Made by a program: the position numbers and the translations under genes. This document shows positions 14,870-22,898 of a stretch of 64,000 nucleotides of DNA, in pieces; the stretch's first letter is position 1, and every line of letters starts with the position of its first letter. The notes beneath the pieces were generated by a model. The model was given only the letters and a program-made list of their open reading frames with translations, searched no databases and was not told the DNA's origin. The stretch is from NCBI GenBank assembly GCA_038235275.1, contig JBBSUC010000020.1, positions 23,569-87,568 on the forward strand, given 5' to 3'. Source of the DNA: Persicitalea sp038235275. Its GTDB lineage: Bacteria > Bacteroidota > Bacteroidia > Cytophagales > Spirosomataceae.

Positions 14870-17398
14870 ATGAAAAATCTCCTATCCCTCATTTTTATTC
14901 TGGCTTTGGTCGCCTCGGCGGCCCAGGCGCAATTTGGTCCTCCCGGTGGCGGGCGCTCACAGGGCGACGGCAACGGCCGTCCGCGCACTGAAACTGCTAC
15001 CAACTTTGAAATGCCCACCGCCAAGGGTAACTCCAAAATCAGCGGCTTCGTGGTGGACTCGGCCCTGACCCAGGCCGTGGAATACGCCACCGTCGCCCTC
15101 ATCGACAAGGCTACTAAGAAACCCGTGGACGGTACCATCGCCGACGACAAGGGTAAATTCTCGCTCACCAAAGTGGCCGAAGGCGAATACTCATTGCTGT
15201 TCCGCTTCATCGGCTATTCGCCCAAAACCATTGAAGGGATTAAAGTGGAAAAAGGTAAGGACATTGACCTGGGCGTTATCAAAATGTCGGTCAGTGCCGT
15301 TCAGCTCGACGCCGTGACGGTTACGGGCGAGAAGTCTTTGATCGAAGAAAAGGTGGACCGACTAGTCTACAACGCCGAGAAAGACCTGACTTCCAAAGGC
15401 GGCGACGCTGCCGACGTGCTGCGCAAGGTCCCGATGCTGTCGGTGGACTTCGACGGCAATGTCCAGCTACGCGGTACTTCCAACATTCGGGTTTTGATAA
15501 ACAACAAGCCCTCAACGATCATCGCCAGCAGCATCGCCGATGCCTTGAAGATGATCCCCGCCGACCTGATTCAATCCGTGGAAGTCATCACCTCACCGTC
15601 GGCCAAGTACGACGCCGAAGGCACGGGCGGTATTATTAATATCATCACCAAAAAATCGACCATCAAGGGACTGACCCTTAGCCTGGATACAGGCGTCGGT
15701 TTGCGTGGCTCCAATCTCGGTCTGAATGGCAGCCTGCGCACCGGGAAACTGGGCGTGACGATGGGCGGCCACGGCCGGGCATTTTACAACAAAGCCCTGG
15801 TGACGCTGGATCAAAACACGGTGCAGAACGGCAACGACATCCTGACCAAACAGAGCGCCAACGCCTTTGACAACGGCCTATTCGGACGGTATAACATCGG
15901 TTTCGATTACGACCTGGGTGAAAAGCAATACCTGGCCGCCGGGGTCAACTTCGGTACCCGCAACTTCTCGCGCAATCAGGATTACACGACCAATATTTTC
16001 ACCAACGACGCGCTGACTTCTACCAAGTACCGCAACGTGGACAGTCGCGACCTGTCCAACTCAGTGGATATGAACCTCGACTACGTCCGCATCTTCAAGC
16101 CGGGGCAGGAGTGGTCGATTTCGACACTGTACAGCGTGAGCAATCTGACCAACAATTTCAACGCCGACCTGCTCGGAAGCACCAAGGAACTCACCGGACG
16201 GCAGAAAAACCTGAACGACAACGTGAACAAAGAAATAACGCTCCAGACGGACTACGTGCAGCCCATCGGCAAGAAGCAGCAGATCGAATTCGGCGTGAAG
16301 GGAATTTTTCGGGAGGTGAACAGTAACTTCGAGTATCAGCTCGCCGGGCCGACGGGTAGCTTTGCCACCGACGCCCGTAACCCCGCCGGATTGCTGAATT
16401 ACAACCAGAACATCGGGGCGGGCTATTTGTCCTACACATTTGCCACAGCCAATAAATACACCTTCAAGCTTGGTTCGCGCTTCGAACGCACAATGATCGA
16501 CGCCAACGACCAAAAGGGCGACATCAAGATTCCGGCTTACTCCAACCTGGTGCCGAGCGTCAATATTTCCAAGCCGGTCGGCAAGGCTTCCACGCTTAAA
16601 CTGGCCTACAACAAGCGGATTCAGCGTCCGGGTTTGCAGCAGTTAAATCCCAACTTCAACCTGGCCAACCTACAGAACATCAATATCGGTAACCCGACCC
16701 TGAAGCCCGAAGTGGCCGACAACGTGGAACTGAGCCTGAGTACGTCGATCAAGAAAACGTACCTGAACATGTCGATCTTCAGCCGCTCGACCAGCAACGC
16801 CATCACCCGCATTACCACGCCGTCAGACACCCTGATCGGCGCGGTGGTCACGACCTATCGGAACATCGGCAGCGAGCAGACGCTGGGGGCCAACGTGTTT
16901 GGCAATTTCTACATCACCTCCAAGTGGACGCTGAACGGCGGTATGGACTTCTACTACAACTACCTCGAAGGCCAGCAAGTCGGCCTGACGGGCGTGTCGG
17001 AAACGGTCAGCAATTCGGGCTTCGTGATCGGCGGACGGATGCAGTCGCAGATCCAGCTACCCAACGGCTGGGGTATTCAGGCCTTCGGCGGCTTCCGGGG
17101 CAACAGGGTGCAGTTGCAGGGAACGCAGCGTGGTATGGGCATGTACTCGCTGGGTGTCCGTAAGGATTTTCCCAACAAGAAAGGCAGCATCGGCTTGGCC
17201 GCCGACAACTTCTTCGGCGGCATGAGGATGGTCAGCACCCTCAACTCACCGCTCTTCAACCAGGTAAGTGTCAATAATATCTACAACCAGAATGTCAAGC
17301 TGACCTTCAGCTACAAGATTGGCAAGATGGCCTTGGTAGAGAAAAAGCGGACGCGCGGTGTGAAGAACGACGACGTCATGGGTGGAGAGAGCAATTGA
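14870..17398 (+). CDS. TonB-dependent-receptor-like outer-membrane beta-barrel protein
   Basis: An 842-residue protein from MKNLLSLIFILALVASAAQA, a signal peptide cleaved before QFGPPGG. Order: Gly/Pro/Arg-rich linker, carboxypeptidase regulatory-like domain (about 45-125, ISGFVVDSALTQAVEYATV), plug-like domain with VEVITSPSAKYDAEGTGG and IINIITKK, then a long beta-barrel ending in VKLTFSYKIGK, close to the OMP_b-brl_3 type. It probably imports or exports a ligand across the outer membrane. The frame is open back to 14624, but only the 14870 start gives a signal peptide. It is divergent from the LytS/LytR pair, its likely regulator. Confidence 0.93.
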   Translation: MKNLLSLIFILALVASAAQAQFGPPGGGRSQGDGNGRPRTETATNFEMPTAKGNSKISGFVVDSALTQAVEYATVALIDKATKKPVDGTIADDKGKFSLTKVAEGEYSLLFRFIGYSPKTIEGIKVEKGKDIDLGVIKMSVSAVQLDAVTVTGEKSLIEEKVDRLVYNAEKDLTSKGGDAADVLRKVPMLSVDFDGNVQLRGTSNIRVLINNKPSTIIASSIADALKMIPADLIQSVEVITSPSAKYDAEGTGGIINIITKKSTIKGLTLSLDTGVGLRGSNLGLNGSLRTGKLGVTMGGHGRAFYNKALVTLDQNTVQNGNDILTKQSANAFDNGLFGRYNIGFDYDLGEKQYLAAGVNFGTRNFSRNQDYTTNIFTNDALTSTKYRNVDSRDLSNSVDMNLDYVRIFKPGQEWSISTLYSVSNLTNNFNADLLGSTKELTGRQKNLNDNVNKEITLQTDYVQPIGKKQQIEFGVKGIFREVNSNFEYQLAGPTGSFATDARNPAGLLNYNQNIGAGYLSYTFATANKYTFKLGSRFERTMIDANDQKGDIKIPAYSNLVPSVNISKPVGKASTLKLAYNKRIQRPGLQQLNPNFNLANLQNINIGNPTLKPEVADNVELSLSTSIKKTYLNMSIFSRSTSNAITRITTPSDTLIGAVVTTYRNIGSEQTLGANVFGNFYITSKWTLNGGMDFYYNYLEGQQVGLTGVSETVSNSGFVIGGRMQSQIQLPNGWGIQAFGGFRGNRVQLQGTQRGMGMYSLGVRKDFPNKKGSIGLAADNFFGGMRMVSTLNSPLFNQVSVNNIYNQNVKLTFSYKIGKMALVEKKRTRGVKNDDVMGGESN

Positions 17399-17470
17399 TA
17401 ATCAAGTAGATCAAAGTTTGCCACTGCCTTTTAAAAACTCACCATAACTCAATCCTAATCAATAGCTACT

Positions 17471-18040
17471 ATGACCAAAAGAACCCTGCTTACACTCGCC
17501 TTGCTCATCAGCTCAGTAAGCGCATTCTCCCAAAATTGGAAAATGGACAAAGCCCACTCCAAGCTTGGCTTTACGGTAACCCACCTGCTCATTTCGGAAG
17601 TGGACGGGAATTTCAAAGAGTTCGACGTAACGATCAATTCCGCCAAGGAGGATCTTTCCGACGCGGTGGTCGAACTTACAGCGGACATCAATAGTATCGA
17701 CACTGACAACGAGCGCCGCGACGGCGATCTGAAAGGAGATAACTGGTTTAATGCCGCCACGCACCCGTCTATGACTTTTAAAAGTACATCCATCAAAAAG
17801 GTGGCGGACAAAAAGTACAGCCTGGTGGGCAACCTCACGATGCACGGCGTCACCAAGCCCATCACGATGGACATGACCCTGCTCGGCACGAGGGAACATC
17901 CCCGTACCAAAAAACCGATGGCGGCCATCAAGGTGACCGGAAAAATAAAACGCACCGACTTCGGAGTGGGTAGTGACAATACCGCCACCGTGGGGGATGA
18001 AGTGGAGATCAGGGGCGTGGGGGAATTTACGAAAGAGTAG
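17471..18040 (+). CDS. YceI-family periplasmic lipid-binding-like protein
   Basis: A 189-residue protein with a signal peptide (MTKRTLLTLALLISSVSAFS-Q) and the YceI lipocalin-like fold: WKMDKAHSKLGFTVTHLLIS, then NSIDTDNERRDGDLKGDNWF, then HPSMTFKSTSI and LTMHGVTKPITMDM. Family members bind isoprenoid-type lipids in the periplasm; the ligand here is unknown. It starts 72 bp after the receptor gene on the same strand and may be co-transcribed with it. A strong terminator follows. Confidence 0.93.
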   Translation: MTKRTLLTLALLISSVSAFSQNWKMDKAHSKLGFTVTHLLISEVDGNFKEFDVTINSAKEDLSDAVVELTADINSIDTDNERRDGDLKGDNWFNAATHPSMTFKSTSIKKVADKKYSLVGNLTMHGVTKPITMDMTLLGTREHPRTKKPMAAIKVTGKIKRTDFGVGSDNTATVGDEVEIRGVGEFTKE

Positions 18041-18058
18041 GCCCCGTATTTCTTTGAA

Positions 18059-18092
18059 AATGGCCGCCAGCGCGATTACGCTGGCGGCCATT
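18059..18092. terminator. Intrinsic terminator after YceI gene
   Basis: A 14-bp perfect GC-rich stem, AATGGCCGCCAGCG and its complement, around a six-base loop. It lies 19 bp after the YceI stop and is followed by a T-rich stretch. Confidence 0.8.
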
Positions 18093-18179
18093 CTGTTGTT
18101 TGGCTGAATTGTAAGTGGTTGACAGAAAGTTTATTGCTATTTTAATTAATTTAATGGCTTACCTTACAGTTTAGTAATC

Positions 18180-18299
18180 TAGGACTTTCGCTTGGGTCTT
18201 CTGGCGCGTTCCCGCTAAGGAACAGATGTGGGTAAAAATGCTTTCTACCCACATCTAGTGCCTACGGCATAAGCTTTTGATACATAGGCGAAAGTCCTA
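18180..18299. mobile_element. 120-bp MITE-like element with target-site duplication
   Basis: Perfect 12-bp terminal inverted repeats, TAGGACTTTCGC at 18180-18191 and GCGAAAGTCCTA at 18288-18299, are flanked directly by the 5-bp duplication TAATC at 18175-18179 and 18300-18304. Inside, AGATGTGGGTA (18224-18234) and TACCCACATCT (18246-18256) form a perfect 11-bp hairpin. There is no coding capacity. The structure is that of a non-autonomous transposable element inserted in the gap between YceI and sucC. Confidence 0.75.
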
Positions 18300-18444
18300 T
18301 AATCATAAGGGTTTATTTTTCTGCTAAATGTTCGATTCCGAAAAAAAACGAAAGCTGAAACTAAAAGCCGATTTTGGCAAAATCAAAACTGAATGGTTCA
18401 ATTTACCTTTACTACTAAACTGTAATTTTCAATCGCCAAATAAA

Positions 18445-19668
18445 TTAAGCCGCCATTCCTTTCAAAACTTCCTCCACGCGCTCGGCGGCTTCCTTGAACT
18501 CGATGGCCGAGTACACTTTCAGCCCCGACTCGTTGATGATACGCGCGCCTTCCTCGGCGTTGGTGCCTTGCAGCCGAACGATGATGGGTACGGGAATCTC
18601 GCCGATGGCCTTATAAGCTTCTACGACGCCCGCCGCCACACGGTCACAGCGGACGATGCCGCCGAAGATGTTGATCAGAATCGCCTTCACGTTCGGATCT
18701 TTCAGGATGATGCGGAAACCCGCCTCCACCGTTTTGGCGTTAGCTCCACCTCCCACGTCGAGGAAGTTGGCGGGTTCACCACCTGACAGCTTAATAATGT
18801 CCATGGTAGCCATCGCCAGCCCCGCGCCGTTGACCATGCAACCCACGTTGCCGTCTAGCTTCACGTAATTGAGGTTATTAGCCCCGGCTTCTACTTCCAG
18901 GGGATCTTCTTCGCTGACGTCGCGCATTTCGGCCAGTTCGGGGTGGCGGAAGAGGGCGTTCTCGTCGATATCCACCTTAGCGTCTACGGCCAGGATTTTA
19001 TTGTCGGAGGTTTTCAGTACCGGGTTGATTTCGAACATCGAGGCATCGCTTTCGCTGTAGGCGCGGTACAAGGCGGTGATGAACTTCACCATCTCCTTAA
19101 ACGCCTCGCCTTCCAATCCTAACGAAAAGGCCACTTTGCGGGCCTGGAATCCCTGCAAACCCACGCTGGGGTCGATCCATTCCTTGGTAATTTTTTCGGG
19201 CGTGTTCTCGGCTACGTCCTCAATGTCCACGCCACCCTCGGTACTGGCCATGATAACGTTGCAGTTTTTAGCACGATCCAGCAGAATCGACAGGTAAAAT
19301 TCCTTGGGTTCGTTAGGGCCGGGATAATACACGTCCTCGGCGATAAGTACCTTATTGACCTGCTTGCCCTCGGGTCCCGTTTGGTGCGTGACAAGTACTT
19401 TGCCCAAAAGATTTTTGGAAATCGTCCGCACGTCCTCGACCGACTTGGCCAGGGCCACGCCGCGCTGTTCGCCGCCTACGACTTTGCCCTTACCGCGTCC
19501 GCCGGCGTGAATCTGCGACTTGACCACGTACCACTTAGTACCTGTCTGCTCACTGAGATTGCGGGCCACTTCCACGGCCTTGTCGGGCGTGTCGGCCACA
19601 ATGCCTTCCTGAATGCGGACGCCGTATTTTTTAAGAATGCTCTTGCCCTGGTATTCGTGAATATTCAT
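18445..19668 (-). CDS. sucC: Succinyl-CoA ligase (ADP-forming) beta subunit
   Basis: A 407-residue subunit of the TCA-cycle enzyme that converts succinyl-CoA to succinate with ATP formation. The N-terminal ATP-grasp part starts MNIHEYQGKSILKKYGV and has KSQIHAGGRGKGKVVGG; the C-terminal ligase part shows GNVGCMVNGAGLAMATMD, NFLDVGGGA and NIFGGIVRCDRVAAGVV. It is a little longer than the E. coli protein (388), with an insert in the ATP-grasp region as common in Bacteroidota. No sucD is next to it. Confidence 0.95.
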   Translation of the reverse strand: MNIHEYQGKSILKKYGVRIQEGIVADTPDKAVEVARNLSEQTGTKWYVVKSQIHAGGRGKGKVVGGEQRGVALAKSVEDVRTISKNLLGKVLVTHQTGPEGKQVNKVLIAEDVYYPGPNEPKEFYLSILLDRAKNCNVIMASTEGGVDIEDVAENTPEKITKEWIDPSVGLQGFQARKVAFSLGLEGEAFKEMVKFITALYRAYSESDASMFEINPVLKTSDNKILAVDAKVDIDENALFRHPELAEMRDVSEEDPLEVEAGANNLNYVKLDGNVGCMVNGAGLAMATMDIIKLSGGEPANFLDVGGGANAKTVEAGFRIILKDPNVKAILINIFGGIVRCDRVAAGVVEAYKAIGEIPVPIIVRLQGTNAEEGARIINESGLKVYSAIEFKEAAERVEEVLKGMAA

Positions 19669-19981
19669 TTTCTGTTTTAAATGTTTGAGTGTTTAAATGT
19701 TTAAGCATCGGTGCGGCGGACCGACCTCGAGGCAACCGTCTGGTGGTTTAAATTTTCTTGCCTAGGCAGTCAAATTAATTTTTTGTAAAAGACTGATATT
19801 TAGAAATTTAACAAAAAGGTAGAAGTGGACTGCCAATCACAGAAAGTCAAAAATTGCTCGTAATTGGGTAGTTTCACGGCAAATTAGCGAATAATTCATA
19901 ACGAGTAGCGGTTTCAAAGACCTTTTATAAAATCACGAACGTCAACTCTCAACTCTCAACTCTCAATTCTCCACTAAATAA
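19669..19981. other. Divergent intergenic region with tandem repeats
   Basis: Lies between sucC (-) and the ABC ATPase gene (+) and holds both promoters. It contains a GC-rich segment at about 19708-19745 between two GTTTAAAT copies (19691 and 19746), and four tandem copies of the 7-mer TCAACTC (the last degenerate) at 19942-19969, ending 12 bp before the ABC start codon. No small gene was found. Confidence 0.55.
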
Positions 19982-20644
19982 ATGTCTTTACTCACCGCCA
20001 CTGGCATCACCCGCAACTACGGTTCGCTGCAGGTTCTCAAAGGCATCGACCTCCAAATAGAACCTGGCGAAATCGTCGCCATCGTCGGCGCGTCGGGGGC
20101 GGGCAAAAGCACGTTGCTACATATCATAGGTACCCTTGACCGTCCCGACAGCGGCCAAGTTACGATTCAGGATACCGACGTTTCTAAATTAGGTAACAAA
20201 GCCCTGGCGCAGTTTCGCAATGAGCGCATCGGGTTTGTTTTCCAATTTCATAATTTGCTGGCCGAGTTTTCTGCCCTGGAAAATGTGTGCATGCCGGGCT
20301 TCATCGGCAACCAGCTTAATGAGAAAGCCTTACGGGAGCGAGGCGTCGAACTGCTGGAACTGCTGGGACTGGCTGACCGCCTGGACCATCTTCCCTCTCA
20401 GCTATCGGGCGGCGAGCAGCAGCGAGTGGCGGTGGCGCGGGCTTTGCTCAATCGCCCAGCCGTGGTGCTGGCCGACGAACCCAGCGGCAACCTGGACTCG
20501 CACAACGCCGAGGACCTGCACCGCCTTTTCTTTACCCTCCGCGACGAGTTGAACCAGACTTTCGTCATCGTCACCCACAACGAGCATCTGGCCGGAATGG
20601 CCGACCGCCGCCTGGTGATGCGGGACGGATTAATGGAGAATTGA
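19982..20644 (+). CDS. lolD: LolD-like ABC transporter ATP-binding protein
   Basis: A 220-residue ATPase of the MacB/LolD subgroup. Visible: Walker A GASGAGKST, Q-loop FVFQFHNLLAEFSALENV, signature LSGGEQQRVAVARAL, Walker B VVLADEPSGNLD, and H-loop VIVTHNEHLA. LolD energises release of lipoproteins from the inner membrane with LolC/E, a role typical for stand-alone ATPases of this size in Bacteroidota. The permease is not adjacent, so the exact partner is inferred. It is a single-gene unit ended by a terminator at 20736. Confidence 0.85.
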   Translation: MSLLTATGITRNYGSLQVLKGIDLQIEPGEIVAIVGASGAGKSTLLHIIGTLDRPDSGQVTIQDTDVSKLGNKALAQFRNERIGFVFQFHNLLAEFSALENVCMPGFIGNQLNEKALRERGVELLELLGLADRLDHLPSQLSGGEQQRVAVARALLNRPAVVLADEPSGNLDSHNAEDLHRLFFTLRDELNQTFVIVTHNEHLAGMADRRLVMRDGLMEN

Positions 20645-20735
20645 TAAATTTTATTAAAAAATCGGTATCATTGTGTGACTTCCGGGTGCCGAAGGCGTCC
20701 TAAGTCAGAAGTTTTTCATAACGTTGAGTAAATTG

Positions 20736-20766
20736 AATAGCCGCCCGGAGTTTTCGAGCGGCTATT
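20736..20766. terminator. Intrinsic terminator between convergent genes
   Basis: AATAGCCGC and GCGGCTATT form a 9-bp stem followed by TTGTGGTTG on the plus strand. It lies between the ABC ATPase gene (+) and the GH16 gene (-). Confidence 0.65.
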
Positions 20767-20798
20767 TTGTGGTTGGGGAATATTGTTTCAGAGGTTCT

Positions 20799-21668
20799 TT
20801 ACTTCTTCTCTACCAGCCCGTACACCCGGACGTAATCCACTTCCATACTCTGCGGAAAAATGTTCTCGTCCACACCCTTCTGACCGCCCCAGTTGCCACC
20901 CACGGCAATATTGAGCAGCAAAAACTGTTTGCGGTCAAAGGGCCACTGTGACCAGTTGAAGCTTGAGACTTTGTCAAAACGGAAGAAAACCTTACCGTCC
21001 ACGGCGAAGGCTACATAGCCCGGCTGCCATTCGAGAGAATAGACGTGAAACTCAGTGGAAGCCGTCGGTACCTCAACATCAGAACCTTTGTTAGTGCCGA
21101 TACTGTGGTTGAAAGATTTGGTGTGGATATTGGCGTGAATCCGGTTCTGGTCGAAGCCGACGTGTTCCATGATGTCCATCTCGCCGTTGTCGGGCCAATA
21201 GTCGGTGCCGTAATTACTATCTGTGGCCAGCGTCCAGATGGCCGGCCAGGTACCTACGCCCGTTGGTAGCTTCGCTTTCACCTCAATTTTGCCGTAGAGG
21301 AAATCACCCTTGCCCTTTGTCAGCAGCCGCGCCGAGGAAAACTGGCGTTCCCCGGAAGATCCCCTGCGGGCGGTGATGACAAGATGGCCGTCCCTAACCT
21401 GGGCATTTTCCAGTTGATCGGTGTAGTTTTGCAATTCGTTATTGCCCCAGCCGCTGCCGCCCAGGTCGTAGCCCCACTTGGCGGGGTCGGGTTTGCCGCT
21501 GTACTCGAACTCATCCTGCCAAACTGGTTTTTCGCTGAATGTATATTCCTTGGGAGGCGTCGGGGGTTTCGGGTCGATGGCCACTGGAGCAGGCGCAGCT
21601 TCCTGCTTCTGCTGGCAAGAGGCGTTGAGGGAGAAGGTGACGAGTAACAGCAAGGTGGGATAGCGCAT
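20799..21668 (-). CDS. GH16-family glucanase lipoprotein
   Basis: A 289-residue glycoside hydrolase, probably a beta-1,3-glucanase (laminarinase-like). The N-terminus MRYPTLLLLVTFSLNASC is a lipoprotein signal with lipidated C18, followed by a proline-rich linker. The domain starts VWQDEFEYSGKPDPAKW; the catalytic ExDxxE motif is E163-M-D165-I-M-E168 in NGEMDIMEHVGFD. WPFDRKQFLLLNIAVGGNWGG near the C-terminus is also typical. The frame extends upstream to 21881, but only the 21668 start gives a lipobox. It should degrade polysaccharide at the cell surface. No SusC/SusD genes are adjacent. Confidence 0.92.
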   Translation of the reverse strand: MRYPTLLLLVTFSLNASCQQKQEAAPAPVAIDPKPPTPPKEYTFSEKPVWQDEFEYSGKPDPAKWGYDLGGSGWGNNELQNYTDQLENAQVRDGHLVITARRGSSGERQFSSARLLTKGKGDFLYGKIEVKAKLPTGVGTWPAIWTLATDSNYGTDYWPDNGEMDIMEHVGFDQNRIHANIHTKSFNHSIGTNKGSDVEVPTASTEFHVYSLEWQPGYVAFAVDGKVFFRFDKVSSFNWSQWPFDRKQFLLLNIAVGGNWGGQKGVDENIFPQSMEVDYVRVYGLVEKK

Positions 21669-21724
21669 AGTTGTTGATAGGTATTTTATTTCAAACCAGA
21701 CTTTTACCAAAAATACAAAAAGAT

Positions 21725-22723
21725 ATGTCCACACCCCTAAAAATAACCACCGAAGTATCACTAATACCCTCCGACTGGAAAATAGACCACCAAACTCCCG
21801 TGCTGACCGTCGGTTCCTGCTTCGCCGAGGTACTGGGCGGGCAGTTGCTGAAAAATAAATTTCCGGTATTAAGCAATCCATTCGGCACGATGTTCAATCC
21901 TTACTCCATCGCCAAATTGTTGACGATGGCTCTGGAAAACACCCAACCAAATGAAGAACTTTACACGCAGAACGCCGACGGGATTTGGCGACATTATGAC
22001 TTTCATTCCGCCTTCTGGGGGAATAGCAAAGAAGAATTAGCGCAAAGTTTGGAAAAGGCCTTATCCCGTGTGCAGGAATTTCTGGATAATGCCGAGGTGC
22101 TGGTCGTCACGTTTGGGACGGCTTATGTGTACCGTTACCGAAAAAATCTCTCGCTGGTCGCCAACTGCCACAAGACGCCCCAAAGCGAATTTGTGAAGGA
22201 GTTGCTGGGCTACGAGCAATTGCAAAATGCCTGGGGTGATCTGATCCGCACTTTGAAAACTTCCCGCAAAATCATTCTAACCGTCAGCCCGGTGCGACAC
22301 ACGCGCGACACGCTGCCGCTCAATCAGGTGAGCAAGTCCGTACTTCATTTGTTGTGCCACCGCCTGTCGGAGCAGTACAAAAACGTCAGCTACTTTCCCG
22401 GCTATGAAATCATGATGGACGAACTACGCGACTACCGCTTTTATAAGGACGATCTCATTCATCCCAGCGAACTGGCGGAGAAAATCATTTTTCAAAAATT
22501 CTCGAACGCCTATCTCTCGGAGGATTCGCGCGAATCAATAAACGAATGGCGCGCCGTGCAAAAAATGCTGGCGCATCGGCCTTTTCAAGCCCCAACGCCA
22601 TCTTACCAAAAACATCTGGAAGCTTCGCTGGAAAAGCTGCAGGGCCTGGAAGGGAGAATTTCCGTAGAAAAGGAAATTCAGGAAGTACGGGAGAAGCTGC
22701 GAAGCTTTTCTTTTCGTGAGTAA
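21725..22723 (+). CDS. GSCFA-domain protein
   Basis: A 332-residue protein whose family name-giving motif is present as VGSCFAEVLGGQL at about residues 30-42. Other landmarks: NPFGTMFNPYSIAKLL, VVTFGTAYVYR, KIILTVSPVRHTRD and a C-terminal Asp/His region DDLIHPS resembling SGNH hydrolases. The family is common in Bacteroidota and probably acts as an esterase/acyl hydrolase, but the substrate is not known. The ATG at 21725 is preferred over 21671 because it gives the usual N-terminus STPLKITTEV. It is divergent from the GH16 gene with a 56-bp gap. Confidence 0.88.
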   Translation: MSTPLKITTEVSLIPSDWKIDHQTPVLTVGSCFAEVLGGQLLKNKFPVLSNPFGTMFNPYSIAKLLTMALENTQPNEELYTQNADGIWRHYDFHSAFWGNSKEELAQSLEKALSRVQEFLDNAEVLVVTFGTAYVYRYRKNLSLVANCHKTPQSEFVKELLGYEQLQNAWGDLIRTLKTSRKIILTVSPVRHTRDTLPLNQVSKSVLHLLCHRLSEQYKNVSYFPGYEIMMDELRDYRFYKDDLIHPSELAEKIIFQKFSNAYLSEDSRESINEWRAVQKMLAHRPFQAPTPSYQKHLEASLEKLQGLEGRISVEKEIQEVREKLRSFSFRE

Positions 22724-22746
22724 GCCGCTCGCAAACATTGGATATT

Positions 22747-22766
22747 GCGCCCTTTCAGGGCTGGCG
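22747..22766. repeat. REP-like palindrome, GCCCTTTCAGGGC type
   Basis: GCCCT-TTC-AGGGC forms a short hairpin embedded in a longer unit (TTGCGCCCTTTCAGGGCTGG), 26 bp after the GSCFA stop. It resembles a dispersed repeat type common in Bacteroidota and cyanobacteria (general knowledge). Confidence 0.4.
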
Positions 22767-22796
22767 GGACTCAGACTCAGTGTTTGTTCATTTAAG

Positions 22797-22843
22797 AAAA
22801 AGTCGAATCCCTCTGGTAGCAAACCAGAGGGATTCGACTTTTT
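22797..22843. terminator. Bidirectional intrinsic terminator
   Basis: A 20-bp perfect stem around the loop TAGCAAA, starting with an A-run and ending with a T-run. It separates convergent genes ending at 22723 (+) and 22899 (-). Confidence 0.88.
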
Positions 22844-22853
22844 AAAAGAACCA

Positions 22854-22898
22854 TGAACCGCATGGGCGGCCGCCTCGGGGCACCCCGCCGCCTGAACC
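22854..22898. repeat. GC-rich insert flanked by 6-bp direct repeats
   Basis: TGAACC at 22854-22859 and 22893-22898 flanks a 33-base GC-rich segment containing GCGGCCGC and GGGGCACCCC. It lies directly after the DUF2723 stop codon. Confidence 0.4.
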
